Below are positions 35,731-44,667 of a DNA stretch of 64,000 nt, in pieces. The number at the start of each line of letters is the position of its first letter. Position 1 is the stretch's first letter. The notes below the pieces were generated by a model. That model saw only the letters and a program-made list of their open reading frames with translations, was not told the origin of the DNA and ran no database searches. The DNA is from Brevibacterium linens ATCC 9172 (GTDB taxonomy: Bacteria; Actinomycetota; Actinomycetes; Actinomycetales; Brevibacteriaceae). The translations under genes were made by a program, and so were the position numbers. Where the stretch lies: assembly GCF_900169165.1 (NCBI RefSeq), contig NZ_FXYY01000011.1:1-64000 (forward strand), read 5' to 3'.

Positions 35731-35814
35731 GACACCTCGGCGAGGGTTCCATAATCTGGAATCACCTTCTTCACCAAGAAGAAGGACACCATCCCACCCC
35801 TGGAAGGAACGATC

Positions 35815-36048
35815 ATGGCCGCCACCACCTCAACCCACACCCTGCTTCGCGCAGAAGGCTTCTCCTGCCCCTCGTGCGTGAAGAAGATCGAGAAGCAGGT
35901 CGGCAAGCTCGCCGGTGTCGAATCCGTGACGGTGCACTTCGCCACGGCACGCATCGAAGTCGACCACGACGAGTCGAAGACTTCTGTCGACGACATCGTC
36001 GCCGCCATCGCCAAAGCCGGATACACGGCGACCCCCTCGGCATTCTGA
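35815..36048 (+). CDS. HMA-domain metallochaperone
   Basis: A 77-residue ferredoxin-like HMA protein with metal ligands C18-P-S-C21 in EGFSCPSCVKKIEKQVG. The usual Met two residues before the first Cys is replaced by Phe-Ser, unlike CopZ, so the metal may not be copper. GGAAGG lies upstream of the ATG. It is the first gene of the FNR-box operon and should deliver metal to the P1B ATPase encoded next, which lacks its own HMA domain. Confidence 0.85.
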   Translation: MAATTSTHTLLRAEGFSCPSCVKKIEKQVGKLAGVESVTVHFATARIEVDHDESKTSVDDIVAAIAKAGYTATPSAF

Positions 36049-36133
36049 AAGTCCCCTCTCCCTCCTCCGGGCCCGCGCCAGGCAGCCCACTCGGGGCAGC
36101 ACACGCGCCCGACGTCCAGAAAGGTCAGCAGCA

Positions 36134-38158
36134 ATGAATCGGCTCCGCAGATGGTGGTTCGGAAACTGGTCCGTCCCAGTTCTCGCCGGGATCCTCATCC
36201 TTCTCTCCTTCGGAGTGGAGAAACTCCTCGGCGGTGCGTGGAACCTCACCATCGGACCACAATGGTGGATCGATGCAGGTGAACACGCCCACGGATCAGG
36301 ACACGTCTTCACACTGGCGAATCTGCTCATGCTCGCGGCGGCGATCGTCGCCGGGTACAATATCGCCGTCAATGCCTTCCGCGCCCTGATGACGAAGTTC
36401 ATCAGCATCGACCTGCTGGTGTCGATCGCAACGATCGGCGCGGTGCTCATCGGCAACTTCTGGGAGGCGGCCGCTGTCACGGCACTCTTCGCGGTCGGGC
36501 ACGCTCTCGAGGCCGCGACGATGAACAAGACCCGGTCGGCCCTGGCCGAACTCGTGGCCGTGGCCCCGGACTCCGCGATCGTCCTGCGCGATGGGAATCA
36601 GGTCGAGATCGCCGCCGCCGAGGTGCGCATGGGTGAGGTCGTCATCGTCAAGAACGGTGCGAAGGTCCCCGTCGACGGTCAGATCGTCGCGGGCACCGGC
36701 GCAGTCGACGAAGCATCAATCACCGGAGAGTCCATTCCGGTGGAGAAGACCGTCAAGGACCAGGTGTTCGCCGGGACGGTCTCTCGCGGAGGCTTCCTCC
36801 AGGTTCTCGCGACCGGAGTCGGAGCCGACACCACGCTGGCCCGGATCATCCACCGGGTCGAAGAGGCCCAGGATGCGAAGGCGAAGACCCAGGCCTTCAT
36901 CGATCGGTTCTCGATCTGGTACACACCGGCCGTGATGGTCCTGGCCCTGGTGGCCGGCCTCCTCACCGGCGATGTGGTGCTGGCGCTGACTCTGCTCGTC
37001 ATCGGCTGCCCCGGCGCGCTGGTCATCTCCATCCCGGTCGCGATCGTCGCCGGCATCGGGCGTTCCGCACGCAACGGCATCCTCATCAAGGGCGGGGAGT
37101 ACCTCGAGACCTCGGCGAAGATCTCCGCCGTGGCCGTCGACAAGACCGGAACGCTGACCGAGGGACGACCGCAGCTCACCGACATCATCGTCCTCGACCG
37201 GAACCTGGATGCGAAGGCGGTGCTCAAGTGGGCGGCCGCGGCGGAAGCCGGTTCAGAACATCCCCTGGCCCGCCCGATTCTCGACACCGCCAGGGACGAG
37301 GATGTGGCACCGACGGGTGTGCCCGGTGACGTCACTCCGGTCCCGGGCAAGGGCATCGTCTCCGACGTCGACGGGAGGCGGGTGCTCGTCGGCAACGCGC
37401 CGCTGCTCGAACAGTACGGCATCGCCGACGACCGCGGCTCGGCCGCAGAGGCCGAATCGTTGGCCGGTCAGGGACGGACACCGATGATCATCGCCGTCGA
37501 CGAGTCCGTGATCGGAGTCATCGGCGTCGCCGACCAGGTCCGCGAGGACGCCGGTCGGATGGTGGCCCGGCTCCACGACGCGGGAGTCACGAAGGTCGTC
37601 ATGCTCACCGGCGACACCCACCTCGTGGCCGAGGCCATCGGTCGGGCGTCGGGCATCGACGAAATCCATGCTTCGCTGCTTCCCGAGGACAAGCTCGACG
37701 CGGTCGCGGGTCTGCAGCGTGAGGGGCACACGGTCGCGATGGTCGGCGACGGCGTCAACGACGCCCCGGCCCTGGCGACCGCAGACATCGGGGTCGCCAT
37801 GGGTGCGGCGGGATCGGCCGTCGCCGTCGAAACCGCGGACATCGCGCTCATGGGAGACGATCTCCTGAAGCTGCCGGAGGCCGTCGGTCTCGCCAAGCGC
37901 ACGGTGCGGGTGATGAAGCAGAACATCGTCATCGCCCTCGCCACGGTCGTCATCCTCCTCATCGCCGTCTTCGCGGGCGGCGTGACGATGTCGGCGGGCA
38001 TGCTCGTCCACGAGGGGTCCGTCCTCGTCGTCATCCTCAATGCGATGCGACTGCTGCGCAATGGCCGGGATGCCACCCCGACGGCCACGACCGAACCCGC
38101 CACCACGACGACGATCAACACGACCACTGAGACAGATCGGAGCACTGCATCATCATGA
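36134..38158 (+). CDS. P1B-type metal ATPase with CPG motif
   Basis: A 674-residue heavy-metal P-type ATPase. The phosphorylated Asp336 is in AVDKTGTLTEG, the actuator loop is DEASITGESIPVEKT and the hinge is AMVGDGVNDAPAL. The transmembrane metal motif is C292-P-G (LVIGCPGALVISIPVAIVAG), not CPC, SPC or CPH. There is no N-terminal HMA domain, but a His-rich segment HAHGSGH (51-57) precedes the second helix. Metal and direction cannot be named from the motif. It is translated with the cupin gene (ATGA overlap) and controlled by the upstream FNR-like box. Confidence 0.85.
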   Translation: MNRLRRWWFGNWSVPVLAGILILLSFGVEKLLGGAWNLTIGPQWWIDAGEHAHGSGHVFTLANLLMLAAAIVAGYNIAVNAFRALMTKFISIDLLVSIATIGAVLIGNFWEAAAVTALFAVGHALEAATMNKTRSALAELVAVAPDSAIVLRDGNQVEIAAAEVRMGEVVIVKNGAKVPVDGQIVAGTGAVDEASITGESIPVEKTVKDQVFAGTVSRGGFLQVLATGVGADTTLARIIHRVEEAQDAKAKTQAFIDRFSIWYTPAVMVLALVAGLLTGDVVLALTLLVIGCPGALVISIPVAIVAGIGRSARNGILIKGGEYLETSAKISAVAVDKTGTLTEGRPQLTDIIVLDRNLDAKAVLKWAAAAEAGSEHPLARPILDTARDEDVAPTGVPGDVTPVPGKGIVSDVDGRRVLVGNAPLLEQYGIADDRGSAAEAESLAGQGRTPMIIAVDESVIGVIGVADQVREDAGRMVARLHDAGVTKVVMLTGDTHLVAEAIGRASGIDEIHASLLPEDKLDAVAGLQREGHTVAMVGDGVNDAPALATADIGVAMGAAGSAVAVETADIALMGDDLLKLPEAVGLAKRTVRVMKQNIVIALATVVILLIAVFAGGVTMSAGMLVHEGSVLVVILNAMRLLRNGRDATPTATTEPATTTTINTTTETDRSTASS

Positions 38159-38580
38159 CTGACACCAATTTCACCGTCGCAGGCAATATCGAGCACTTCA
38201 CGATCGCGGACATCGCCCAGGCCAACCCGGATTTCCGAAAGGTCATCTGGACCGGGCGCCACGCACAGATCGTCCTCATGACGATTCCCGTGGGAAGCGA
38301 GATCGGCGACGAGGTCCACCCGGACACCGATCAGATCCTCACCTTCGTTTCGGGAACCGGTCATGCCGACCTGGCCGGGCACACGCACGCGGTCGAAGCC
38401 GGTGACCAGTGTGCCGTCCCGGCCGGGACGCAGCACAATTTCCGCAACACCGGGGATGAGCCTTTGGTCCTCTACACGACCTATTCGCCACCGGAACATG
38501 CGGCCGAGGCCGCGTACGCTACGAAGGACGAGGCCGATGCCGCCGAGGCAGCCGGGCAGGACGTGCCACCGCGCGGCTGA
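38155..38580 (+). CDS. Cupin domain protein
   Basis: A 141-residue single-cupin protein. Motif 1 is reduced to GSEIGDEVHPDTDQILTFVSG, and motif 2 is AGDQCAVPAGTQHNFRNTG, which gives possible ligands His, Asp and His. It overlaps the ATPase gene by 4 bp. Cupins recur beside this ATPase type in other bacteria, to my recollection, and the link suggests a shared metal or redox function. The Ala/Glu-rich C-terminus is a flexible tail. Confidence 0.83.
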   Translation: MTDTNFTVAGNIEHFTIADIAQANPDFRKVIWTGRHAQIVLMTIPVGSEIGDEVHPDTDQILTFVSGTGHADLAGHTHAVEAGDQCAVPAGTQHNFRNTGDEPLVLYTTYSPPEHAAEAAYATKDEADAAEAAGQDVPPRG

Positions 38581-38672
38581 TCACGGCACCGACCAGGCAG
38601 GGCCATCGGGTGACGGACACGGCGCCACCCGATGGCCCGGACACGACCAGAACGATTTCGAAGGAGTCCACG

Positions 38673-39578
38673 ATGACGAAGACGTTGGTATTCACCCAGT
38701 ACGGAGGCCCGGAGAACCAGGAGCTCAACGATCGCGAGCTGCCGGAGCCGGGTCCCAAACAGATCGCGATCGAGGTGAAGGCGGCAGGAGTCAATCCTGC
38801 CGATGCGAAGATCCGCGCGGGCCTGATGGGCGACCACTGGAGCCTGCCGGCTCCGATGGGACGCGAGGCCTCCGGCATCGTCACCGCGCTCGGCAGCGAG
38901 GTCGAGGACTTCGCCGTCGGCGACGCGGTGACCGGACTGGTCGCCAAGGGCAACGGAGCCTTCGCCGAGGCCACCCTGCTGCGCGCCTCGCAGACAGTGG
39001 CCAAACCCGAGGAGCTGACGTTCGTCGATGCTGCGGCCCTGCCGGTGGCCGGCGGCACCGCCTATGATGTCACCCACCAGATCGAGTTGGAGCCCGGGCA
39101 GACGATGCTCATCCTCGGTGCCGGAGGAGGTGTCGGACTGATCGCCGCTCAGATCGGCCGGGTCCACGAATTCTCCGTCATCGGAGTCGCCAGCGCAGCG
39201 AAGAGGCCGCTCATCGAATCGACGGGGGCGACTTTTGTCGAATCTGGTTCCGGGGCGGCCGAACGAGTGCGGACGATCGCTCCCGAGGGTGTGGATCTCG
39301 TCATCGACCTCGTGGGCGGTCAAGCGCTGCGGGAGATCGCCGAGGCGGCTTCGGCCCCCGGAAGGATCGTCTCGACGGCGGACCCGGACACCGCGGCCGA
39401 ACTCGGCGGGGCAGGCGTGCAGCGCACCAAAGAGGGGCTGGCGAAGATCGTCGAGGTCGCCGAGTACGGACTCATCGACGCGATGGTCGCGGGGACCTAC
39501 CCGCTGGCCGAGGTCGAGCAGGCGATCGCCATCGTCGAGGACGGTCACGCGGGCGGAAAGATCGTCGTCGTCCCCTGA
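38673..39578 (+). CDS. Quinone-oxidoreductase-like NADP-dependent reductase
   Basis: A 301-residue zinc-independent medium-chain reductase. The N-terminal domain has VKAAGVNPADAKIRAG, and the nucleotide-binding loop is LILGAGGGVGLIAAQIG. The ATG at 38673 follows AAGGAG, so the earlier ATG at 38610 is rejected. It lies 92 bp after the cupin gene and may belong to the same transcript. Likely acts on quinones or reactive enones. Confidence 0.85.
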   Translation: MTKTLVFTQYGGPENQELNDRELPEPGPKQIAIEVKAAGVNPADAKIRAGLMGDHWSLPAPMGREASGIVTALGSEVEDFAVGDAVTGLVAKGNGAFAEATLLRASQTVAKPEELTFVDAAALPVAGGTAYDVTHQIELEPGQTMLILGAGGGVGLIAAQIGRVHEFSVIGVASAAKRPLIESTGATFVESGSGAAERVRTIAPEGVDLVIDLVGGQALREIAEAASAPGRIVSTADPDTAAELGGAGVQRTKEGLAKIVEVAEYGLIDAMVAGTYPLAEVEQAIAIVEDGHAGGKIVVVP

Positions 39579-39625
39579 GCCCTGGCCCGTCCACCTCGCC
39601 AGGGAACGAGCACCCCTGCTGTGCC

Positions 39626-40087
39626 CTACTCCCCGCGGCCGATGGCCTCGACGGCGCTCGGGTCGGACGAACGGAGGAAGTCTTCGATGCGCGCGGCCTC
39701 TTCGCCCTCGCCGATCGCACCGGCGGCACGGCCGAGGGCGTAGAGCGCGCGAAGGAAACCGCGGTTGACCTCATGCGAGTACGGGATCGGGCCGGCTCCG
39801 CGCCAGCCGGCGGCGCGCAGGGCGTCGAGTCCGCGGTGGTAGCCGACGCGGGCGTAGGCATAGGCGTCGACGAGGCGGCCTTCCTCGTGCGCCTCATCGG
39901 CGAGTTCCGCCCACGCCAGGGACGAAGCCGGCAGTGCTGCGGCGACGTCGATGGGCTCTTCACCCGCGTCGATGCGCGTGCGGGCCTCGACGTCCGGGTG
40001 ATCCTCGGGCAGGTAGGTCGGCTGCGGGCCGAGCTGGCTGGCATCCAGGTTGCCGATGTGCGATGGGTTGCCGATGGGCTGAGTCAT
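39626..40087 (-). CDS. DUF3151 family protein
   Basis: A 153-residue soluble helical protein of the actinobacterial DUF3151 family, with typical segments AWAELADEAHEEGRLVDAYA and RVGYHRGLDALRAAGWRGAG and then VNRGFLRALYALGRAAG. TPR-like helices suggest a binding role. Function unknown. CAGGAG precedes the ATG. Confidence 0.85.
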   Translation of the reverse strand: MTQPIGNPSHIGNLDASQLGPQPTYLPEDHPDVEARTRIDAGEEPIDVAAALPASSLAWAELADEAHEEGRLVDAYAYARVGYHRGLDALRAAGWRGAGPIPYSHEVNRGFLRALYALGRAAGAIGEGEEAARIEDFLRSSDPSAVEAIGRGE

Positions 40088-40129
40088 GATATCTCCTGAA
40101 TCGTTGTCGGGGGCGTCTTCGTCATCGTC

Positions 40130-40141
40130 TCGCCGAGGCGG
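40130..40141 (+). repeat. Intergenic copy of 12-mer TCGCCGAGGCGG
   Basis: An exact copy in the short gap between the GDPD-like gene end and the DUF3151 start. Confidence 0.7.
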
Positions 40142-40162
40142 CTGCTCGCCCCGGCACCATGG

Positions 40163-41080
40163 TCAATCGGTCTTCACTTCGGAGGGCAGGACCTTGTACG
40201 GGTTCGTGCTCAGCGCGCCGACGACACCGGCGTCGGCAAGCGTCTCGAGCTGCTTCTCGTCCTTGACGTCGGTGGCCCAGACGGCCAGGTCCACTCCGGT
40301 CCACTTCTCGGCAGCATCGGCCTCGACGGCCAGGGCCGTGTATCCGCTACCGGAAAGCGACTCGTTCCTGGTCGCCGTCACGTCCCCGGTGAACATGGCG
40401 CCGACGCCGGCATCGGCGGCGGCACGGGCCACTTCGGGGTCATCGGTGCGCACGAGCGTCGAATCCTCGAGCCCCGCCTCGGTGATGGTCTTCAATGCGG
40501 GGGTGGCCACCTCGGTGGAGTCGATGGCGGGCATGGACACGGTGTCTCCGCCGAACTCGTCGACGATCTGGTCCCAGGTGATGGGATCGCCGGGACTCGT
40601 GTTCTTGCGGGCCGGTTTGATGGTCTGGTCGAGGAATTCGTCGGCGTCGAGCTCGTCGAGGCTCGTCTTCAGGCCCATGTCCTCGGCGGCGGTCTCCGGG
40701 TTCGCGGCCACGATCGTACCGTCGCCCAGCGCGGTGAGCGTGGGTGCCGGCAGGTAGCCGAACTTCACGTTCTCGGTGAAGGCGAGCTTCGAGTTCGCCG
40801 GGTACACCGAAGATCCGCCGTCGAGGGCGCCCACGGCCGGTGGGTTGAGCGAATCGACGGTCAGCTGGTCGTCGGAGCCGAAGAGGTTCATCGCGAACAC
40901 GCCCGCGACGAGGACGACGACGATGATTCCGGCCCACAGGGGTGCGTTGAACTTCTTCGGCTCGGGACGATCGGGCACGGGAATGCGTTCGCGGGATTCG
41001 GGATCGACGCTCGGCAGCGGATCAGTGGTGCCGCGGCCGTAGCGGTCCCGGTGGGCCCGGTTCGGCTTCTTCTTGCTCAT
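40163..41080 (-). CDS. Membrane-anchored degenerate GDPD-like protein
   Basis: A 305-residue protein with a basic N-terminal cytoplasmic tail, one membrane helix (47-66) and an external TIM-barrel domain resembling glycerophosphodiester phosphodiesterases. The family backbone is traceable (PANSKLAFTENVKFGY; ALGDGTIVAANPETAAEDMG), but the catalytic His-Arg, Glu-x-Asp and His-Asp positions are replaced, so catalysis is unlikely. The ATG at 41080 overlaps the glycosyltransferase stop by 4 bp, so the two are coupled and may act together on a wall or membrane glycopolymer. Confidence 0.72.
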   Translation of the reverse strand: MSKKKPNRAHRDRYGRGTTDPLPSVDPESRERIPVPDRPEPKKFNAPLWAGIIVVVLVAGVFAMNLFGSDDQLTVDSLNPPAVGALDGGSSVYPANSKLAFTENVKFGYLPAPTLTALGDGTIVAANPETAAEDMGLKTSLDELDADEFLDQTIKPARKNTSPGDPITWDQIVDEFGGDTVSMPAIDSTEVATPALKTITEAGLEDSTLVRTDDPEVARAAADAGVGAMFTGDVTATRNESLSGSGYTALAVEADAAEKWTGVDLAVWATDVKDEKQLETLADAGVVGALSTNPYKVLPSEVKTD

Positions 41081-42156
41081 CGGCTGCTGTCCTTCGTCGT
41101 TCCGGCCCCGGTGACGAGTCCCCGGAGGAACCCGGCACCCCAGCACAGGTGCATGGTCGGCAGGACGATGCCGAACCAGAACCGCTCCCGTCGTCCGCAG
41201 TCCTTCGCCGCCGAGGCGGTCGCCAGGATTCCGGCGATGTAGCCGAAGCTCGGCACGTGGATGAGCGAGGTGAACCGGCGGAGGAACTTCGGCCACCGCT
41301 TCGTCGTGCCCGTCAGCTGGAGCACGGTCTCGATCACGGCCGCGCTCATGCCGAGCACGAGCAGCGGCGGGGCGAAGTAGCGCAGCGAGTTCTGGGATCC
41401 GTAGCGGCGGATGAGTTCGGCCCGCCAGATTCCGGTGGCCCAGAACTGTTGGGCGATCTTCGCCCAGGTGCCGCGCGGCCAATAGGTGACTTCCATGTCG
41501 GGGTTGAACCAGATGCGGCCGCCGGCGGTGCGGATGCGCAGGTTGAGCTCCCAGTCCTGACCGCGTTTGATGCCTTCGTCGAACCCGCCGAGGTGGTCGA
41601 ACACTTCCCGACGGTAGACGCCGAGGTAGGCCGATTCGGCTTCCTGCGCCTCGTCGCCGGAGTGGTAGGCGGGGCCGCCGAGGCCGACCGGGGACATATA
41701 GGCCCGCGCCACGGCTCTCTGGAAGGAGGTCCTGCCGCGGGCGAGCATGAGTCCCCCGCAGTTCGCGGCCTTCGTCTCACGCAGAGTGTCGATGGCCTGT
41801 CTGGTGTAGTCGGGCCTGAGTCCGGAGTGCGCGTCGACGCGGATGATCACCGGGTGTCGGGTCGCGGCGATGGCGAGGTTGAGCCCGATCGGGGTCGCGG
41901 CCTGCGGATTGTCGACCGTCTGGATCCGCGGATCACGCGCAGCCATCGACTCGATGATGGCGTTCGTATCGTCAGTCGACGGGCCGAGGGCGAGGACGAC
42001 TTCTTTGTCCCCGTCGTACTCCTGACCGAGGATCGTGGTGATCGCCTGCTCGATGTGTTCGGCCTCGTTGAGCACCGGCATGATGAAGGAGACACCGGGC
42101 TTCTCGTTCAGCGGCGGAAGGCCCTCCGGGGTCAGGATCTCAAGTACTTTCGACAC
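41077..42156 (-). CDS. Family 2 glycosyltransferase (ExoA-like)
   Basis: A 359-residue GT2 enzyme. The N-terminal GT-A domain has VSFIMPVLNEAEHIEQAITT, the acidic D-x-D-like VRVDAHS region (PVIIRVDAHSGLRPDYTR) and the acceptor motif RGQDWELNLRI. Two or three hydrophobic C-terminal segments anchor it at the membrane. It probably transfers a sugar to a lipid-linked or surface polysaccharide. It is the first gene of a two-gene unit with the GDPD-like gene. Confidence 0.85.
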   Translation of the reverse strand: MSKVLEILTPEGLPPLNEKPGVSFIMPVLNEAEHIEQAITTILGQEYDGDKEVVLALGPSTDDTNAIIESMAARDPRIQTVDNPQAATPIGLNLAIAATRHPVIIRVDAHSGLRPDYTRQAIDTLRETKAANCGGLMLARGRTSFQRAVARAYMSPVGLGGPAYHSGDEAQEAESAYLGVYRREVFDHLGGFDEGIKRGQDWELNLRIRTAGGRIWFNPDMEVTYWPRGTWAKIAQQFWATGIWRAELIRRYGSQNSLRYFAPPLLVLGMSAAVIETVLQLTGTTKRWPKFLRRFTSLIHVPSFGYIAGILATASAAKDCGRRERFWFGIVLPTMHLCWGAGFLRGLVTGAGTTKDSSR

Positions 42157-42223
42157 GCCCTCAATCTTCCCATACCCGCGCGCACCCGGTCTTGAGGGGG
42201 CATACAGGTGGGGCCTGCACGCT

Positions 42224-42277
42224 CCGGACGCCCGGTTGGCGCCGGACGCCTCGTTGGCGCCGGACGCCTCGTTGGCG
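42224..42277. repeat. Three tandem 18-bp units
   Basis: Units CCGGACGCCTCGTTGGCG at 42242 and 42260, preceded by a two-base variant at 42224. It lies just beyond the acyl-CoA dehydrogenase stop, between leftward genes. Confidence 0.7.
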
Positions 42278-42289
42278 CCGGGGCCCGGC

Positions 42290-43444
42290 TCACAGACCCC
42301 GAGCGATGAGCTCCTTCATGATCTCGTTCGTACCGTCGTAGATCTTCTGCACCCGGGCATCGGCGTAGAGGCGAGCAATCGGGTATTCGACCATGTATCC
42401 GTAGCCGCCGAATACCTGCAGGCAGCGATCGACGATCCGGTTCTGAGCATCCGTGGCCCAGTACTTCCCTGCGGACGCCTGCTCTGTCGTCAGCGTTCCC
42501 TTGATGTGTTCGCTGGTGAGGTGGTCGATGAAGGTGCGGACGGACAATGCCTCGGTGGCACATTCGGCGAGGACGAACTTCGTGTTCTGGAAACCGAGGA
42601 TGGGCCTGCCGAAGGCCTCCCGCTCCTTCGCATAGGCGACGGTCTCCCGGACGGCGAATTCCGCGGTCGCGGCACCGCCGACGGCGATGGCCAGTCGTTC
42701 CTGAGGCAGCTGCTGCATGAGCTGGATGAATCCGCGGCCTTCGGCTCCGCCGAGGACGTTCTCGGCCGGGACGCGCATATCCTCGAAGAACAGCTCCCGC
42801 GTGTCCTGCCCGTGCAGTCCGACCTTCTCCAGCACACGTCCGCGCGAGAACCCCGACAGATCATTCACCTCGGCCACGATGAGCGAGACACCCTTCGCAC
42901 CGGGCTCGTCGCTGGTGCGGGCCACGATGATGACGAGGTCGGCGTGGGAGCCGTTGGTGATGAACGTCTTGGCGCCGTTGATGACATATTCGTCGCCGTC
43001 ACGCACCGCCCGGGTCGTGATGTTCTGCAGGTCCGATCCGGTGCCCGGTTCGGTCATGGCGATCGCCGACACGAGCTCGCCGGTGGCCATGCGGGGCAGC
43101 CACCTGCGCTTCTGCTCTTCGGTGCCGAAGGCGTTGATGTAGTGGGCGTTGATCGTCGAGTGGACGCTGTTGCCCCAGGCGGTGTCGCCGACGAACCCCT
43201 GTTCCTGCAGGAGCACCGCCTCGTGGGCGAAGGTGCCGCCACCGCCGCCGTACTCTTCGGGGATCGAGATGCACAGCAGACCGGCGTCGCCGGCCCGGGT
43301 CCACGTGTCACGATCGACCTGTTTCGCCTCGGCGAAGCGGGCCTCGTGCGGCACGATCTCCTTGGCGAAGAATCCGCGTGCCAGATCACGCAGGTCGTCG
43401 GTCTCCGGGGTTTCCCAGGCGCCGCGGTATCCGTCGAGAATCAT
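42290..43444 (-). CDS. Acyl-CoA dehydrogenase
   Basis: A 384-residue FAD enzyme of beta-oxidation or a related catabolic route. The signatures AIAMTEPGTGSDLQNITTRA and QVFGGYGYMVEYPIARLYAD are present. The catalytic Glu is expected near residue 370 in the latter region. It lies 160 bp downstream of a CaiB-type CoA transferase gene on the same strand, suggesting a small acyl-CoA pathway under the TetR protein encoded at 44668. Chain length is undetermined. Confidence 0.9.
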   Translation of the reverse strand: MILDGYRGAWETPETDDLRDLARGFFAKEIVPHEARFAEAKQVDRDTWTRAGDAGLLCISIPEEYGGGGGTFAHEAVLLQEQGFVGDTAWGNSVHSTINAHYINAFGTEEQKRRWLPRMATGELVSAIAMTEPGTGSDLQNITTRAVRDGDEYVINGAKTFITNGSHADLVIIVARTSDEPGAKGVSLIVAEVNDLSGFSRGRVLEKVGLHGQDTRELFFEDMRVPAENVLGGAEGRGFIQLMQQLPQERLAIAVGGAATAEFAVRETVAYAKEREAFGRPILGFQNTKFVLAECATEALSVRTFIDHLTSEHIKGTLTTEQASAGKYWATDAQNRIVDRCLQVFGGYGYMVEYPIARLYADARVQKIYDGTNEIMKELIARGL

Positions 43445-43604
43445 TGTGATGTCTCCTGAATCTGCTCGTCGTGTTGGTTCCGAAGGGCCGTGCCGGCCCC
43501 AGAGAAGTCAGTGGTGGGAGGTGCTGATGAGGGGGATGCGGGGTGCTGGTGCGGGGATGCGCTCCGGGTGATCATGTGGGGGGGGGTATTCGTGTGCGCG
43601 ATGT

Positions 43605-44477
43605 TCAGCCGAGAGCGACTCGCTCGATGGGCAGATCATGTTCGGCTGCGAAGTCGATCCAGTACGCCGTCGGCTCGGCGGCGAAGGCCTTCTCGAGTTC
43701 CTCGTGTTCGGACCCGACGAGGGAGGCCAGCGCCTTCGCGAAATGAGACTCGAGGCAGGCGACGGCAATATGACCGTCAGCCGTCGAGTAGGTCCGATAG
43801 AAAGGCGTTCCCCCGCCGAGGGGACCTCCCGGTGTGCTCATTTTGTGCCGTGCCGGTCCCGCCGCCCATTCGGCCGCCTGGTCGAGGACGACGCGACGGA
43901 CGATTCTGCCGCTGTGCTGACCGTTCGCGTCCTGATCACCGGCACCCTGGGCAGCAGTGCGTCGGGTCTCGAGTTCGTGCAGCCCTGCCAGAGCCTGGAG
44001 TGCCGCGTTCTCGCCGCCGAGGACATCGGCGACGGGCACTGTGGGCATGGTTCCGGGGAGGAGGGTGGAGTGCGCTGCCTGATAGGTGAGGTCGTGGCCG
44101 GGGACGTCGGCGCGGTCGCCGGCAAAGCCGACGATCTCGACGTGGACCAGCCCGTGTTCGTCGACGAGTTCCGGCAGGCCGAGAGCGGCGGCTGCGCGGG
44201 GACGCATCGAGGTGAGCAGCAGGTCGGCCCCGGCCAAGAGCGTCCGGAGCTGTTCGATTCCCTCATCATCTTTGAGGTCGATGGTGCGGATCTCCTGGCC
44301 GTCGGTGAGCTCCTGGTAGTAGGCGGGGAACATCAGGTTGAGGGGATCGCCGATGGGCGGTTCGACCTTGATGACCCGGGCACCGAGAGCATGCAGGCGC
44401 GCTGCCGCCAGCGGTCCCGGCAGATTGACGGCAAGAGAGATCACCGTAACTCCGCTGAGCGGTTGAGAGGCGGTCAT
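43605..44477 (-). CDS. CaiB/BaiF-type (class III) CoA transferase, short form
   Basis: A 290-residue class III CoA transferase or alpha-methylacyl-CoA racemase relative. The N-terminal GVTVISLAVNLPGPLAAARL and VIKVEPPIGDPL bind CoA. The catalytic Asp is in VPGHDLTYQAAHSTLL. It is about 80-100 residues shorter than typical full-length members. It is divergent from the tetR gene at 44668 and upstream of the acyl-CoA dehydrogenase gene. Confidence 0.82.
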   Translation of the reverse strand: MTASQPLSGVTVISLAVNLPGPLAAARLHALGARVIKVEPPIGDPLNLMFPAYYQELTDGQEIRTIDLKDDEGIEQLRTLLAGADLLLTSMRPRAAAALGLPELVDEHGLVHVEIVGFAGDRADVPGHDLTYQAAHSTLLPGTMPTVPVADVLGGENAALQALAGLHELETRRTAAQGAGDQDANGQHSGRIVRRVVLDQAAEWAAGPARHKMSTPGGPLGGGTPFYRTYSTADGHIAVACLESHFAKALASLVGSEHEELEKAFAAEPTAYWIDFAAEHDLPIERVALG

Positions 44478-44537
44478 TCGCGGATCCCCCGGTCGAGTCG
44501 AATCAACTTTCCTGAATGAATGTATAGGATACTGAAA

Positions 44538-44545
44538 GAACGTTC
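44538..44545. promoter_or_regulatory. Possible TetR site in divergent promoter
   Basis: A GAACGTTC palindrome embedded in TGAAAGAACGTTCA, within an AT-rich stretch between the divergent CoA-transferase and tetR genes. Short and not decisive. Confidence 0.3.
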
Positions 44546-44667
44546 AATATTATGACGAGAAGTTTCCGGTTTCCAGGTGAGAACACCGACACGATCACGA
44601 GCATCGGCAGGAGAAAGGGCAACAGCATCGGTCTGAGAGAATAGCCGCGGACGACAGAGGTGAGGAC

